Origin: Bifidobacterium simiiventris
Lineage (GTDB): Bacteria; Actinomycetota; Actinomycetes; Actinomycetales; Bifidobacteriaceae
NCBI RefSeq assembly: GCF_019331715.1
Contig: NZ_JAHBBG010000004.1
Span: forward strand, 1 to 64,000
Direction of reading: 5' to 3'
DNA: 64,000 nt
Below are positions 20,176 through 28,778 of the stretch, one piece after another. Each line of letters begins with the position of its first letter. Position 1 is the stretch's first letter. A program made the translations under genes and the position numbers. The notes beneath the pieces were generated by a model. The model was given only the letters and a program-made list of their open reading frames with translations. It was not told the DNA's origin and searched no databases.

Positions 20176-21603
20176 TCACACCCAATCGTCCGGCTCGATG
20201 CCCTGCGGTCCGACGTATTCGCCGTTCGGTACGTAGCTCGGCTCTCCTTGGTCGGCGAGCTTCGCATCCGAGAACAGGATCACGTCGCGGCCAAACGTCC
20301 AGTCGCCGGCGATCGTGACGGAATTGGCCGCTGCTAGGGAAGGCACTCCGTAGGGGAACCGCTCGTCGAAATCGGCGATGGTCTTGTAGTAGCGCGGATC
20401 CAACGTGACGTTTGGGAAGATGTAGTTGCCGTCCTCCATCTCATACGAGTCCGTCAGATGGAATCGGTCGGAACGCATGATGAACAGGTCGTCGGTGGTC
20501 TTGACCGGCAGGAAGCGCATGCGGTCGACCTGCACGCAGATCGCGCCGTCGAACAGGCTTACCGCCGCGCCCATCGCGGTCTCGAGCTGGATGACGGGGG
20601 TCGAGTCGGGATCGGTCGGATCGACGGTCTTGTGATTGCGGATCACCGGCAGCGGCAGCACGCCGTTGTATTCGGCGAGCTTGGCCTTGAGCGCATCCAC
20701 GCGGATCCACAGGCTGTTCGTGTTGAAGTACGGGTGTTTGCGGATGTCCTGGGCCGCGGCCTTGTCGTCGGGATGCACCTGGCTCATCTCACGCAGCACG
20801 AGACGTCCGGTGGCCTTGTCTCGCACGATGTGACCGCCCTTGCGGTCGGCGTAGGTTCGTGTGGCGACCTCGACCATGAACGGTGCGCCGGTGTTTTCGA
20901 AATGCTGGGCCAGGGTGCGTGACGGCCGGGCGCCCAGATTGTCGGAGTTCGAGATGAACAGGTACTTGAAACCGTGCTCCTCGAGCTTGTCGAGCAGACC
21001 CGACTCCCAGATCGTGGAGAACAGGTCGCCGTGCCCCGGCGGGCACCATTCAAGCTCCGGGTTTTCGGGGAACGAGACCGGCTCTCCGGTCGCGGCCACG
21101 ATCTTCGGCTCCTGATGCTGCACGATCTCCACCGGGATGTCGTCCTGGTGGAACTTGCGGTTGCGGTGGATCACCTTCATGGTGTCGGCCGACGTACGGA
21201 ACGAGTTCATGAGCGTCAGGGGCAGCTGAACGCCCAGGCGTGCGCGGGTGGTGAGCACCTGGCCGAGGATGATGTCGATGAAGCGCACCTGCTTGGCCTT
21301 GTGTCGGCGCACCGGCAGCAACGACTTGGCACATTCGAGGCCCATGGAGGTGCCGAGGCCGCCGTTGAGCTTGAGGAAGGCGGTCTTCGAAAACGCGTCC
21401 ACCGCCTTGTCGTGGTCGATGGTCTCATAGACGTCGTGGAAGCTGGGTACGCCGGTCAGCGGCTCCACATCGGATTCGCGGATCCAGCTGCTGGCCTCCT
21501 CGTTGCGCCATACGTCGTACAGTCGCTTGAACTGCGAGATCGCCACATCGCTCATGCCCTTGGCATGCATCTTCTCTGCAGAGAGATCGAACACGTCGGT
21601 CAC
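20176..21603 (-). CDS. ugpA: UTP-glucose-1-phosphate uridylyltransferase (eukaryotic type)
   Basis: A protein of 475 residues of the UDPGP family, making UDP-glucose from UTP and glucose-1-P. Landmarks are KLNGGLGTSMG (nucleotide loop), the catalytic-region VQHQEPKI, WCPPGHGD, FISNSDNLGA and NTNSLWI. Bifidobacteria use this eukaryotic-type enzyme in the galacto-N-biose/Leloir pathway for UDP-sugar supply. The GTG at 21603 is chosen because GAAAGGAT lies about seven bases before it. A longer in-frame extension upstream lacks a ribosome site and is not family-like. Confidence 0.93.
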   Translation of the reverse strand: MTDVFDLSAEKMHAKGMSDVAISQFKRLYDVWRNEEASSWIRESDVEPLTGVPSFHDVYETIDHDKAVDAFSKTAFLKLNGGLGTSMGLECAKSLLPVRRHKAKQVRFIDIILGQVLTTRARLGVQLPLTLMNSFRTSADTMKVIHRNRKFHQDDIPVEIVQHQEPKIVAATGEPVSFPENPELEWCPPGHGDLFSTIWESGLLDKLEEHGFKYLFISNSDNLGARPSRTLAQHFENTGAPFMVEVATRTYADRKGGHIVRDKATGRLVLREMSQVHPDDKAAAQDIRKHPYFNTNSLWIRVDALKAKLAEYNGVLPLPVIRNHKTVDPTDPDSTPVIQLETAMGAAVSLFDGAICVQVDRMRFLPVKTTDDLFIMRSDRFHLTDSYEMEDGNYIFPNVTLDPRYYKTIADFDERFPYGVPSLAAANSVTIAGDWTFGRDVILFSDAKLADQGEPSYVPNGEYVGPQGIEPDDWV

Positions 21604-21778
21604 TGCGCATCCTTTCGGAAAACGAACAAAACTGATGAACAGTCTAGCCGAAAATCGTCTGACGGTCACACATGGATAAGGGGGTGTTCGTAAACAATTG
21701 GTGAACGCGACGGCACGCTGCGTGTCGCGCCATGCCGCAACGCGCGCGTGTCGATGTGCCAGTGTCTTTTGTCAAAGC

Positions 21779-21807
21779 TTGCCGTATGCTGGAAAAATGT
21801 TTATGAC
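21779..21807 (+). promoter_or_regulatory. Candidate promoter of the HxlR-type gene
   Basis: TTGCCG (21779-21784) and TATGAC (21802-21807) are 17 bases apart and about 50 bases before the ATG. It lies in the divergent gap with the UDP-glucose pyrophosphorylase gene. Sequence match only. Confidence 0.4.
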
Positions 21808-21857
21808 AACCTTGGCATAGACAGAGATAGCACAACGACGTGAGAATGGAAGGTTAT

Positions 21858-22349
21858 ATGGCAGGTCGTCATAACGTGAATATCGACGAACATCATTATT
21901 TTGATTTATTTGAAGCCGTTTCCGGTAAATGGTCGGTGCTGGTCATCGAACTGTTGCGAGCAAGGCCTCTGACATTCAAGGAAATATGCGAACGTTTGCG
22001 TTCCATGCCCGAGAGTGAGGCGAGAAACACGTTGACACGATTGCAACGAGCGGGAGTGGTGGCCATTCGGGCGAACAGTTGCATGCGTACGAACGCCCAA
22101 TACATGCTGACTGATGTCGGCAAAAGCGCGTTGCCGCATGTCGCCGCACTGCATTTGTGGGCCAAAGCCAATTACGAGTACGCCGTGATATACGCCGATG
22201 CCGCCCGCTGCGCGCAGCGTTACATCCTGATCCACAGGCAGGTCATCGGGTATGAAGAGCAGCCGGACGCCGACACACTGGAGCGCGAGGAGACCGAGGA
22301 ACAGTGTGATTCTTCCGCGAACCAGGAATGCGCGGACGCCGAGGAATGA
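21858..22349 (+). CDS. HxlR-type winged-helix regulator
   Basis: A protein of 163 residues. The core (FDLFEAVSGKWSVLVIELL, LTFKEICERL, LTRLQRAGVV, YMLTDVGKSALPHVAALHLWA) is the HxlR/MarR-like winged helix. The usual N-terminal sensing Cys of HxlR is absent. The C-terminus is an acidic, Cys-containing tail (EEQCDSSANQECADAEE). The start at 21858 has GGAAGG upstream, and two starts further upstream lack a site. Target and signal are unknown; the HxlR-like proteins often repress a neighbouring redox gene. Confidence 0.75.
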   Translation: MAGRHNVNIDEHHYFDLFEAVSGKWSVLVIELLRARPLTFKEICERLRSMPESEARNTLTRLQRAGVVAIRANSCMRTNAQYMLTDVGKSALPHVAALHLWAKANYEYAVIYADAARCAQRYILIHRQVIGYEEQPDADTLEREETEEQCDSSANQECADAEE

Positions 22350-22350
22350 G

Positions 22351-22397
22351 CAGATCCGGCATTGCCCCTTCACGTTGCAGCGGCAACGCCGGATCTG
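22351..22397. terminator. Hairpin between convergent genes
   Basis: CAGATCCGGC-TTGCC at 22351-22366 pairs with its complement at 22382-22397 (16 bp with a mismatch, 15-base loop). It lies exactly between the HxlR-type gene and the converging PPOX gene. No T-run is visible. Confidence 0.5.
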
Positions 22398-22409
22398 TAA
22401 CGTCATTTG

Positions 22410-23057
22410 TCATGCAGCGGGAGCGCTGCCATCCGGCCGTTCGGTACGGACACGGCTGCCACGATCCGGTTTTGCGTGTGATTTGGCAGTGAGCCGGGTT
22501 GCCGTGATCTTCCACACTGTGACGCTCATCACCTGCGCATCGGTGAACTCGACGTGCGGCATGTGCGCCTGATGCGCCATGAGCAGCCGCAGTCCGCGCC
22601 GGCGTTCGTCGAGATCGTCCACGATCGAGGCGACGCCGTTGCCGACGATCGACGTGAACGCCTCACCCCAGTTGCATGCGGCCCGTCCCTCGATCACCTC
22701 GCAATCCGTGCGCATGGCGAACGATACGGGCAGCCGGTTGCCGGCCGCGCGGATCGCGTCGAGCTTGCGTCCGCGTGAAGCCGAATGCATCCACAATGTC
22801 AGGTCGCCGGTCGCCGGATCATAGTCGTACCCGAAGTTCAACGGCACGATCGTCAGCCCCTCTGCATCCACATACGCCATGTCGACGATGTCGCACCGGC
22901 CGATGATCTCAGCTATCTGCTCACGGTCGACGATCTCCCGATCCGCCCGCCGCATACGCCGATGCTCGCCGGCGACCGTACGCTCGTCATCCCGGCGCTT
23001 CGGCCGGCATCCGCCGTCAATCGGATCGTTGGCGTTGCCGGTATTGTCCGCGCTCAT
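22410..23057 (-). CDS. PPOX-fold flavin-binding protein
   Basis: A protein of 215 residues. The last 170 have the split-barrel pattern of pyridoxamine-phosphate-oxidase-like proteins: IIGRCDIVDMAYVDAEGLTI, VPLNFGYDYD, LTLWMHSASRGRKLDAI, AACNWGEAF. They bind FMN, or occasionally F420 or heme. The first 45 residues are polar and low-complexity, so the functional start could be further in. The ATG at 23057 overlaps the kinase stop (ATGA), making it the third gene of the regulator-kinase operon. A redox link to that system is inferred from position only. Confidence 0.8.
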   Translation of the reverse strand: MSADNTGNANDPIDGGCRPKRRDDERTVAGEHRRMRRADREIVDREQIAEIIGRCDIVDMAYVDAEGLTIVPLNFGYDYDPATGDLTLWMHSASRGRKLDAIRAAGNRLPVSFAMRTDCEVIEGRAACNWGEAFTSIVGNGVASIVDDLDERRRGLRLLMAHQAHMPHVEFTDAQVMSVTVWKITATRLTAKSHAKPDRGSRVRTERPDGSAPAA

Positions 23058-24457
23058 AATCGGTCGTTCCCCCCGTCTTCGGTCGTCGTTGTCGATGAGG
23101 AACATGCTATACCGACGGGCTGCATATCCGATGACACAGCGCTGTCCATGTGCGGTTTCGGCTGCATAGATCGGCGTGCATTCGTGTCAGGCAGTCGCAC
23201 GGTGACGGTCAGCCCTCCGTGCGGGTTGGCGTGCAGGTTCATGGTGCCGTGGTGGAGTCGGACGATCTCGTCGCAGATGGATAGGCCGAGTCCGTGGTTG
23301 GGGGTGCCGTGCCGGTTGCTGATTCTGCTGTCCGGGCCACGGTTGAACGTGGCGAGCAGTTCCGTCGGGTCGATCCGGGTGAGGTCCTTGCCGGTGTTGG
23401 CGATGGTGAGCGTCGCATAGTCGTTGCCGTTGCCGTCGTCGTGACTGGTTGCGGTGGAGATATCAATGCGACCGCCGGGAATGTTGTGCTGTGCGGCGTT
23501 GAGGATGAGGTTCATGACCAGTTGGCTGATAAGCATGTGGTCCGCCGATAGTGTCGCGGGCGCGAGCGACGCCGTCACCGTCAGCGGGGCAAGGGCGTCG
23601 TGTTCCTTGTCGAGAACGTCTGAGACGACGTCGGCGAGATCGATGCGGGTGAGATCCGTGTGGTCGAGGTGCTGGATGCGGGCGAGTTCGAGCAGTCGGA
23701 GCACGAGCGTCGTGCCGCTGCGGTTGGCGTCGAGCGCCTTGCGCACGAATGGGCGGGTCGCGTCGTCGAACAGTCCCGCGTCGAGTGGGATCTCGAGGGC
23801 GGCCGAGGTGGCGGCGAGCGGGTTCTTCAGTTCGTGGGATGCGTTGGCGATGAACTGTCGCTCCCGTTCGATGGCGTCGTTCAAATCGTGGAGCATGGTG
23901 TTGTAGGCGTTGGCGATGGTCGTGGCCTCGTCGTTGCGTTCCGGGATGCTGACGGCATGGCGTGCGGACAATGGCCCGTCCACGTTCGTGATCTGCCTGG
24001 CCACCATGTTGATGCGTTTCTGGCTGTTGGTGGCTATGGTCCAGGTGAGGATGGCCGCCAGCACGCCGAACACGAGGATCGGCGCGATGGTCGTGGCGAG
24101 TATGAGATCGCGCGTCCGGTCGTTGCCCGCCGTCGCCTTGAGCGACAGTCCGTTTCCCCTGTCCTCATTGACGTGGATGGATGTGTAGCCGGAATCGTCG
24201 CCGTCGGAAGAATGCGACTCTGGTTGGCGGAGAGACTTGTCCGCGGTGTCGGAGTCCGTGCTCGTGTCGATGCCGCCGACCGTTATGGTGGACAGTTGCC
24301 GGTCCACGATGAGGAACGTGCCGGCGGTGCCGACGGTCGTCAGCAGCAGGAACGCGATGACGATCGTGGCGGTCAGACGGCCGCGCGTCGACCATTGTGA
24401 TGGGCGAAGAATGCGCGGACATGATTGCGGTTCGTGCATGGTGCGCTGTTGGTTCAT
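23054..24457 (-). CDS. Sensor histidine kinase
   Basis: A protein of 467 residues. The first membrane helix is at about 29-51, a short extracellular Ser/Asp-rich sensor region of about 65 residues follows, and the second helix is at about 117-143. Then come a HAMP linker, the H-box ASHELKNPLAA with His208, the N-box LILNAAQHN and the G-box HGLGLSICDEIV. It pairs with the OmpR-type regulator, whose stop overlaps its ATG. The small sensor loop fits an envelope-stress or antimicrobial-peptide type kinase. A polar tail of about 30 residues follows the ATPase domain. Confidence 0.92.
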   Translation of the reverse strand: MNQQRTMHEPQSCPRILRPSQWSTRGRLTATIVIAFLLLTTVGTAGTFLIVDRQLSTITVGGIDTSTDSDTADKSLRQPESHSSDGDDSGYTSIHVNEDRGNGLSLKATAGNDRTRDLILATTIAPILVFGVLAAILTWTIATNSQKRINMVARQITNVDGPLSARHAVSIPERNDEATTIANAYNTMLHDLNDAIERERQFIANASHELKNPLAATSAALEIPLDAGLFDDATRPFVRKALDANRSGTTLVLRLLELARIQHLDHTDLTRIDLADVVSDVLDKEHDALAPLTVTASLAPATLSADHMLISQLVMNLILNAAQHNIPGGRIDISTATSHDDGNGNDYATLTIANTGKDLTRIDPTELLATFNRGPDSRISNRHGTPNHGLGLSICDEIVRLHHGTMNLHANPHGGLTVTVRLPDTNARRSMQPKPHMDSAVSSDMQPVGIACSSSTTTTEDGGNDRL

Positions 24458-25122
24458 GATATGCGGTATCCCTGTCCGGGCACGGTCTCGATGAGGTCCG
24501 GGTCGCCGATCTTGGACCGCAGCGTGTACACGGTGCTTTTGACGATGCTTTTGACGATGCTTTTCGTGTGCGCGTGGTCGTCCTGCCAGACCTCGTCGTA
24601 CAGGCGGTCGACGCCGACCACCGCGCCGTGCGCCTCCACCAGCATGCGCAGCACGGCGAGCTCGCGTTGGCCGAAGCGCAATAGCTCGCCGTTCATGCTG
24701 ATGTCGCCGGTGCGGAAATCGGCCCGGAACCCGCCCCGCACGAACGGTCCGGTATCGGCCAGGCCAAGCCGTCGCTGGACGGCTTCGACGCGGGCGAGCA
24801 GTTCGGCGTACGCGAACGGTTTGGTCAGGTAATCGTCCGCGCCGAGTCCCAGTCCCTGCACGATGTCGTCGGTGCGGGAGGCGGCGGTGAGCATGAGGAT
24901 GTGAACGGGATCGCGTCGCGCCCGCAGCCGACGGCAGATCTCGTCGCCGTGCACGCCGGGCAGGTCCCGGTCGAGGATCAGCAGATCCCATCGCGCGCCG
25001 TCCAGTTCGTCGATCGCGTCGCGCCCGTCGTAGACGACCGTCGTGTCGAAGCCCTTCATGCGCAATCCCATGCCGACCACGTCGGCGAGGTTCACGTTGT
25101 CTTCGACGACCAGCACGCGCAT
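24454..25122 (-). CDS. OmpR-family response regulator
   Basis: A protein of 222 residues. The receiver (phospho-acceptor Asp51 in LLILDRDLPG, Lys101 in LTKPF) and the winged helix of OmpR type are complete. The recognition-helix region contains a four-residue tandem repeat, KSIV-KSIV-KSTV (residues 187-198). It comes from a 12-base duplication and makes the domain four residues longer than usual. An AAAGGAG site precedes the ATG. It is divergent from the lipoprotein/ABC operon, which is its likely target. Confidence 0.92.
   Translation of the reverse strand: MRVLVVEDNVNLADVVGMGLRMKGFDTTVVYDGRDAIDELDGARWDLLILDRDLPGVHGDEICRRLRARRDPVHILMLTAASRTDDIVQGLGLGADDYLTKPFAYAELLARVEAVQRRLGLADTGPFVRGGFRADFRTGDISMNGELLRFGQRELAVLRMLVEAHGAVVGVDRLYDEVWQDDHAHTKSIVKSIVKSTVYTLRSKIGDPDLIETVPGQGYRIS
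24541..24564. repeat. 12-base tandem repeat inside the regulator gene
   Basis: GACGATGCTTTT occurs twice in tandem, preceded at 24533-24540 by a partial, diverged copy (GTGCTTTT). It encodes the repeated KSIV units in the DNA-binding domain. Loss or gain of a unit keeps the frame. Confidence 0.85.
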
Positions 25123-25179
25123 CGACGTCTCCTTTCCGGTTGATTGGCTGCGGCACATCATATCGGCCGTGGCGAACGA

Positions 25180-25241
25180 GGTCGGAAATCGGTCAAAAAC
25201 GGTCGGAACCGGGTCGAAACCGGCAAAACCCATCGAACCGG
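25180..25241. promoter_or_regulatory. Tandem direct-repeat operator array
   Basis: Six related elements of the form GGTCgaAAcC start at 25180, 25191, 25201, 25212, 25222 and 25232, a mean spacing of 10.4 bases. They lie in the divergent gap between the OmpR-type regulator and the lipoprotein operon. OmpR-family dimers bind direct repeats on one face of DNA, so this is the likely regulator site for both promoters. Confidence 0.7.
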
Positions 25242-25295
25242 CTCATACGGTGTGTTCCCGTCACATCAATGTTCAAACGAAAGGAGCACATCATC

Positions 25296-25937
25296 ATGCT
25301 GTCGAAGCGGATGCTGCGCGTGGTTGCGGCTGCCGACGTGTTGTCGGTGGTGTTGGGTTTGGGGGCGTGTTCGATGCCGGGTTCCGGGAATGCCGGCGCG
25401 TCGGACGGGGCTTCCTCCTCGTCTTCGTCGTCTTCCGGATCGTCGTCGTATGAGGCGGAGTTGAAGCAGGCGTTGCAGTCGGCGTCGAGCGATTTCGAGC
25501 GCGGTGTGCTGGAACGCGCGGTCAAGGCGGGCAGGATCAGCGAGTCGGATTACCGGGAGGCGAACGAGAAGTACCAGGAGTGCATGGCCGCCAAGGGCGA
25601 TGACGTGGAGTTCGACACGGACCAGTCCACCGGGTTGATGCAGGAGCACATGAATACGGACGACAATTACGATTCGGCCAGGGCGAACGAGGACAGTATG
25701 GCGTGCGCGAAGGGCACGAACCTGCAGATCCGCGACCTGTACGAGCGTATGGTGCAGAACCCGTCGGACGCGGACGAGATCGAACTGGTCGTGGGTTGCC
25801 TGAAGCGGCGTAAGCTGGTGCCGGACTCGTTCACGAAGCAGGATTACCTGACCGAGATGGGCAAGCCCGAGGGGTCGTCGAAGCTGGACACGTCGTCGGA
25901 CGCGTTCTCCCAGTGCCTGGCGAACCCGAGCAAGTAA
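25296..25937 (+). CDS. Secreted lipoprotein
   Basis: A protein of 213 residues with a basic start, a hydrophobic segment (VVAAADVLSVVLGLGA) and a lipobox LGAC. Cleavage leaves a lipid-anchored Cys near residue 25. A serine-rich linker (SSSSSSSSGSSS) follows, then a helical domain with two or three conserved-looking Cys and an acidic face. I recognise no family. It heads the operon of adaptor, ATPase and permease, so it may be the sensing or substrate-capturing part. An AAAGGAG site lies 11 bases before the ATG. Confidence 0.8.
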   Translation: MLSKRMLRVVAAADVLSVVLGLGACSMPGSGNAGASDGASSSSSSSSGSSSYEAELKQALQSASSDFERGVLERAVKAGRISESDYREANEKYQECMAAKGDDVEFDTDQSTGLMQEHMNTDDNYDSARANEDSMACAKGTNLQIRDLYERMVQNPSDADEIELVVGCLKRRKLVPDSFTKQDYLTEMGKPEGSSKLDTSSDAFSQCLANPSK

Positions 25938-25953
25938 AGAGGGGGTGCTGCTC

Positions 25954-27051
25954 GTGTTTCGATCCGGAAAGAATAGTAGTGCTCGCACACGTCGTCGGGT
26001 GAACGGCGTGGGGTTCGTGGTGGCGTGCATGGTCGCGTGCCTGGCTGCCGGCATGGGATTGGCCGTGGGGTTGGAGCGGATGGCGACGCCGCCGTCCCTG
26101 TCGGCTTCCCCGGATGCGGGGAGTCTTGCGTTGGGGTCGGAGGAGTTCGACGACGCGCGTTCCCTGAACGTGGACGTGACGGCGTCGCCGGCCGGCGGGG
26201 TCGCGTTCCCGGTGTCGGGCAGGGTCACGTTCGCGTCGTGTCCCGCGGACGGCGTGGTGCGTTCGGGCTCGCACGAGTACGACGTGGACGGCACGCCATT
26301 GGTGAGCCTGCACACGGACACGCCCTTGTATCGTGATCTGACGTACGGGGACAAGGGCGACGACGTGACGGCGTTGCAGGACGAGCTGGCCGCGCTCGGC
26401 TACGGGGGCTCCCGGTCGGGCGTGTTCGACTGGGCCACGTGGGACGCGTGGCGTCGCCTGTACGCGGCGAACGCCGGCACGGCCGCGGCGACGGCCAGGG
26501 TCCAGCAGGGCGCGTTCTCCCGCGCGTTGGCGGTGTGGCTGCCCGCGCAGGCGATGAGCGTGTCGTGCGCGGCGTCGCTGGGTTCGACCGTGACCGGCGA
26601 TTCGACTGATTCGCCCGCGTTCCAAGCCACGGCCGGGGTCGCGTCGGTCAAGGCCGCGTCCCTGCCGGACGGCCGCATCCAGGGCGATCGCGTGGTCGAG
26701 ATCAACGGCAAGGACTATCCCATCGGCGACGACGGCATCGTGTCGGACCAGGCCGCGTTTCAGGCGATGGCCGGATGGTCCACGTACACGGGCGCGCGCA
26801 AGGACGGCGAGGACGTCACGAGCGTGACCGTGACCTACAAGCTCAAGGAGCCGATCGGCGTGTACTCGGTGCCCGCGGCCGCGCTCACCGGGCTCAAGGG
26901 CAGCGACGGGTGCGTGGTGGCGACTGACGGCACGAGCGTCAAGGCGCACGTGGCCGGCAGCTCGTTGGGCCGCACGCTGGTCACAATCGACGGCAAGGCG
27001 CCCGCGCGCATCAAGGCCGATCCGGGACAGGCGGCGTGCGATGCGCGTTGA
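25954..27051 (+). CDS. Membrane-anchored peptidoglycan-binding-type adaptor
   Basis: A protein of 365 residues with one N-terminal membrane helix (VGFVVACMVACLAAGMGLAVG). A PG_binding_1-like repeat (LTYGDKGDDVTALQDELAALGYGGSRSGVFDWATWDAWRRL) lies near 128-168, and a C-terminal beta-rich part resembles the periplasmic adaptors of ABC exporters (GVYSVPAAALTG). Proteins like this link an ABC exporter of the MacB kind to the cell wall in Gram-positives. The GTG at 25954 has an AGAGGGGG site at good spacing. It overlaps the ATPase by 11 bases. Confidence 0.75.
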   Translation: MFRSGKNSSARTRRRVNGVGFVVACMVACLAAGMGLAVGLERMATPPSLSASPDAGSLALGSEEFDDARSLNVDVTASPAGGVAFPVSGRVTFASCPADGVVRSGSHEYDVDGTPLVSLHTDTPLYRDLTYGDKGDDVTALQDELAALGYGGSRSGVFDWATWDAWRRLYAANAGTAAATARVQQGAFSRALAVWLPAQAMSVSCAASLGSTVTGDSTDSPAFQATAGVASVKAASLPDGRIQGDRVVEINGKDYPIGDDGIVSDQAAFQAMAGWSTYTGARKDGEDVTSVTVTYKLKEPIGVYSVPAAALTGLKGSDGCVVATDGTSVKAHVAGSSLGRTLVTIDGKAPARIKADPGQAACDAR

Positions 27052-27643
27052 CCTCGACCACGTCGGCCACCGGTACGCCGACGGCCCGCTCCTGTTCCAC
27101 GATCTGACCGCAAGCCTCATGCCCGGACACGTGTACGCGTTGACCGGGCCGAGCGGCGCGGGCAAGTCCACGCTGCTCGGCATCATCGCCGGCTGGACCA
27201 CGCCCGCCGAAGGCCAAGTGACCCGACAGGGCATCGACTCGATGCGCTGGATCTTCCAGAACCCGCACGGCGTGGCCCAACGCACCGCGATCGACCACGT
27301 CAGCCTGCCCCTGCTCGCCAAGGGGCTCCCGCGCCGCGAGGCCGAGGAACAGGCGCGCACGCTCATGGACCGGTTCAACCTGACCCGGGTCGCCGACCGC
27401 AGGTTCGCGGAACTGTCCGGCGGCGAGGCCCAGCGCCTCATGCTCGCCCGCGCGTTCGCCGCCCAACCCTCGCTCATGCTCGTGGACGAACCCACCGCCC
27501 AGCTCGACATGCACACCGCGGCCACGGTCAGCGAATCCCTCTCCCGCATCGCCCGCAACGACACGATCGTCGTGGTCTCCACCCACGACCCGAACACGCG
27601 CGACGCATGCACCGACATCATCGATCTGAAGAACTACCAATGA
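27041..27643 (+). CDS. ABC transporter ATPase
   Basis: A protein of 200 residues. Walker A GPSGAGKST (residues 37-45), a short Q-loop WIFQNP, signature ELSGGEAQR, Walker B LMLVDEPT and H-loop STHD are present. It is of the LolD/MacB-like class. Compared with typical members it is about 20 residues short between Walker A and the Q-loop. It overlaps its neighbours on both sides (11 and 4 bases), so the three are translated as one unit. Confidence 0.92.
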   Translation: MRVDLDHVGHRYADGPLLFHDLTASLMPGHVYALTGPSGAGKSTLLGIIAGWTTPAEGQVTRQGIDSMRWIFQNPHGVAQRTAIDHVSLPLLAKGLPRREAEEQARTLMDRFNLTRVADRRFAELSGGEAQRLMLARAFAAQPSLMLVDEPTAQLDMHTAATVSESLSRIARNDTIVVVSTHDPNTRDACTDIIDLKNYQ

Positions 27644-28737
27644 ACCACACCACGATGAAAGCAACCTCCGTCATCTCCGAGGCATGGCGCTCCATCACCA
27701 GCGGCGCCGCCCGCCTCGCCCCGGCCGTCCTCGCCCTGGCCCTGACCGCCGCCGGCATGGGCATCATGGACATCGCCGCCGGATCGGCCATCCTCGACCA
27801 GGCAAACGCATACCGGCAATCCGGGGCCGACATCCTCGTACTCAACGCGCCCGACGGCATCGACGCGGCATCCTGCGAACGCCTCACCAGCCTCACAGGC
27901 GTCCAGGCCGCCGGCGCAATCCGCGCAGCCGACCCGCTCACCCTCGCGGCCCTGCCCGACACCACCACGCCCCTCTACCAGATCACCCCAGGACTGGCCA
28001 AACTCCTCGACACGAAACAGGACGCGAACACGACCGGACTGATCGCCTCCCAGCAAGTCGCCGACACGCTCGGCACCACCACCGGAGGCACGATCGGCCT
28101 CGCGGACGGACGCACCGCACACGTCAAGGGCGTCTACCAATACCCCGACGACGGACGCACCCCCGGATACGCGTACGCGCTCATGGAGGAAACACCCGCC
28201 ACCGGCACGTTCGACGCCTGCTGGGCCAAGACCTGGCCGCAAACCAGCCAGACCCGCAACGCCCTCTGGTCCACCCTCACCCCGAACGCGAAAACCACCG
28301 GCGACGACGCACCCACCCTCGGCCAGCTCAACACCACCAAAGGCGACGGCTTCGACGGACAAACCCTCTACCGGCAACGCTCCACACGCATCCTGCCCGC
28401 CTGCGGCGCGCTCATCGCCCTCATTATCGGATACCTGCTCATACGCGGCCGCCGGCTCGAAATCGCCTCCGCACTGCACTGCGGCGTCCCCAAACCCGCA
28501 CTCGCCACGCAGATCATCATCGAAACCGGCATCACCATCCTGCTCGCCACCGCCATCAGCCTGCCCATCGACATGACCGCCGCCAGACTCCTCATCGACG
28601 CCACCGACCGAACCACCATCACCCTCAACGCCATACAAACCACCATCACCACAGGCGCCGCCTACCTACTCGCCACCACCATCACCACCCTCCACATCAA
28701 GGAACGACACCTCTTCACCTACTTCAAAGAACGCTGA
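27640..28737 (+). CDS. ABC exporter permease (FtsX/MacB-like)
   Basis: A protein of 365 residues. One N-terminal membrane helix (APAVLALALTAAGMGIMDIA), a large extracellular domain of about 220 residues, and three helices near the C-terminus (ILPACGALIALIIGYLLIRG; IIIETGITILLATAISLP; TITTGAAYLLATTITTL) give the MacB-type topology. It forms the exporter with the preceding ATPase and adaptor. The last 90 residues are unusually rich in Thr and Ala. A hairpin terminator follows. Confidence 0.88.
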   Translation: MNHTTMKATSVISEAWRSITSGAARLAPAVLALALTAAGMGIMDIAAGSAILDQANAYRQSGADILVLNAPDGIDAASCERLTSLTGVQAAGAIRAADPLTLAALPDTTTPLYQITPGLAKLLDTKQDANTTGLIASQQVADTLGTTTGGTIGLADGRTAHVKGVYQYPDDGRTPGYAYALMEETPATGTFDACWAKTWPQTSQTRNALWSTLTPNAKTTGDDAPTLGQLNTTKGDGFDGQTLYRQRSTRILPACGALIALIIGYLLIRGRRLEIASALHCGVPKPALATQIIIETGITILLATAISLPIDMTAARLLIDATDRTTITLNAIQTTITTGAAYLLATTITTLHIKERHLFTYFKER

Positions 28738-28750
28738 GGCATGTCGGAGC

Positions 28751-28778
28751 AAAGAAATCGATCACATCTGATTTCTTT
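28751..28778 (+). terminator. Terminator of the lipoprotein/ABC operon
   Basis: AAAGAAATC and GATTTCTTT form a perfect 9-bp stem with a 10-base loop, 13 bases after the permease stop, followed by the T/C-rich CTTACTTCTT. The remaining gap (28,779-29,149) holds only a small ATGCTC/GAGCAT hairpin at 29,115-29,130 and no gene I can support. Confidence 0.7.
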
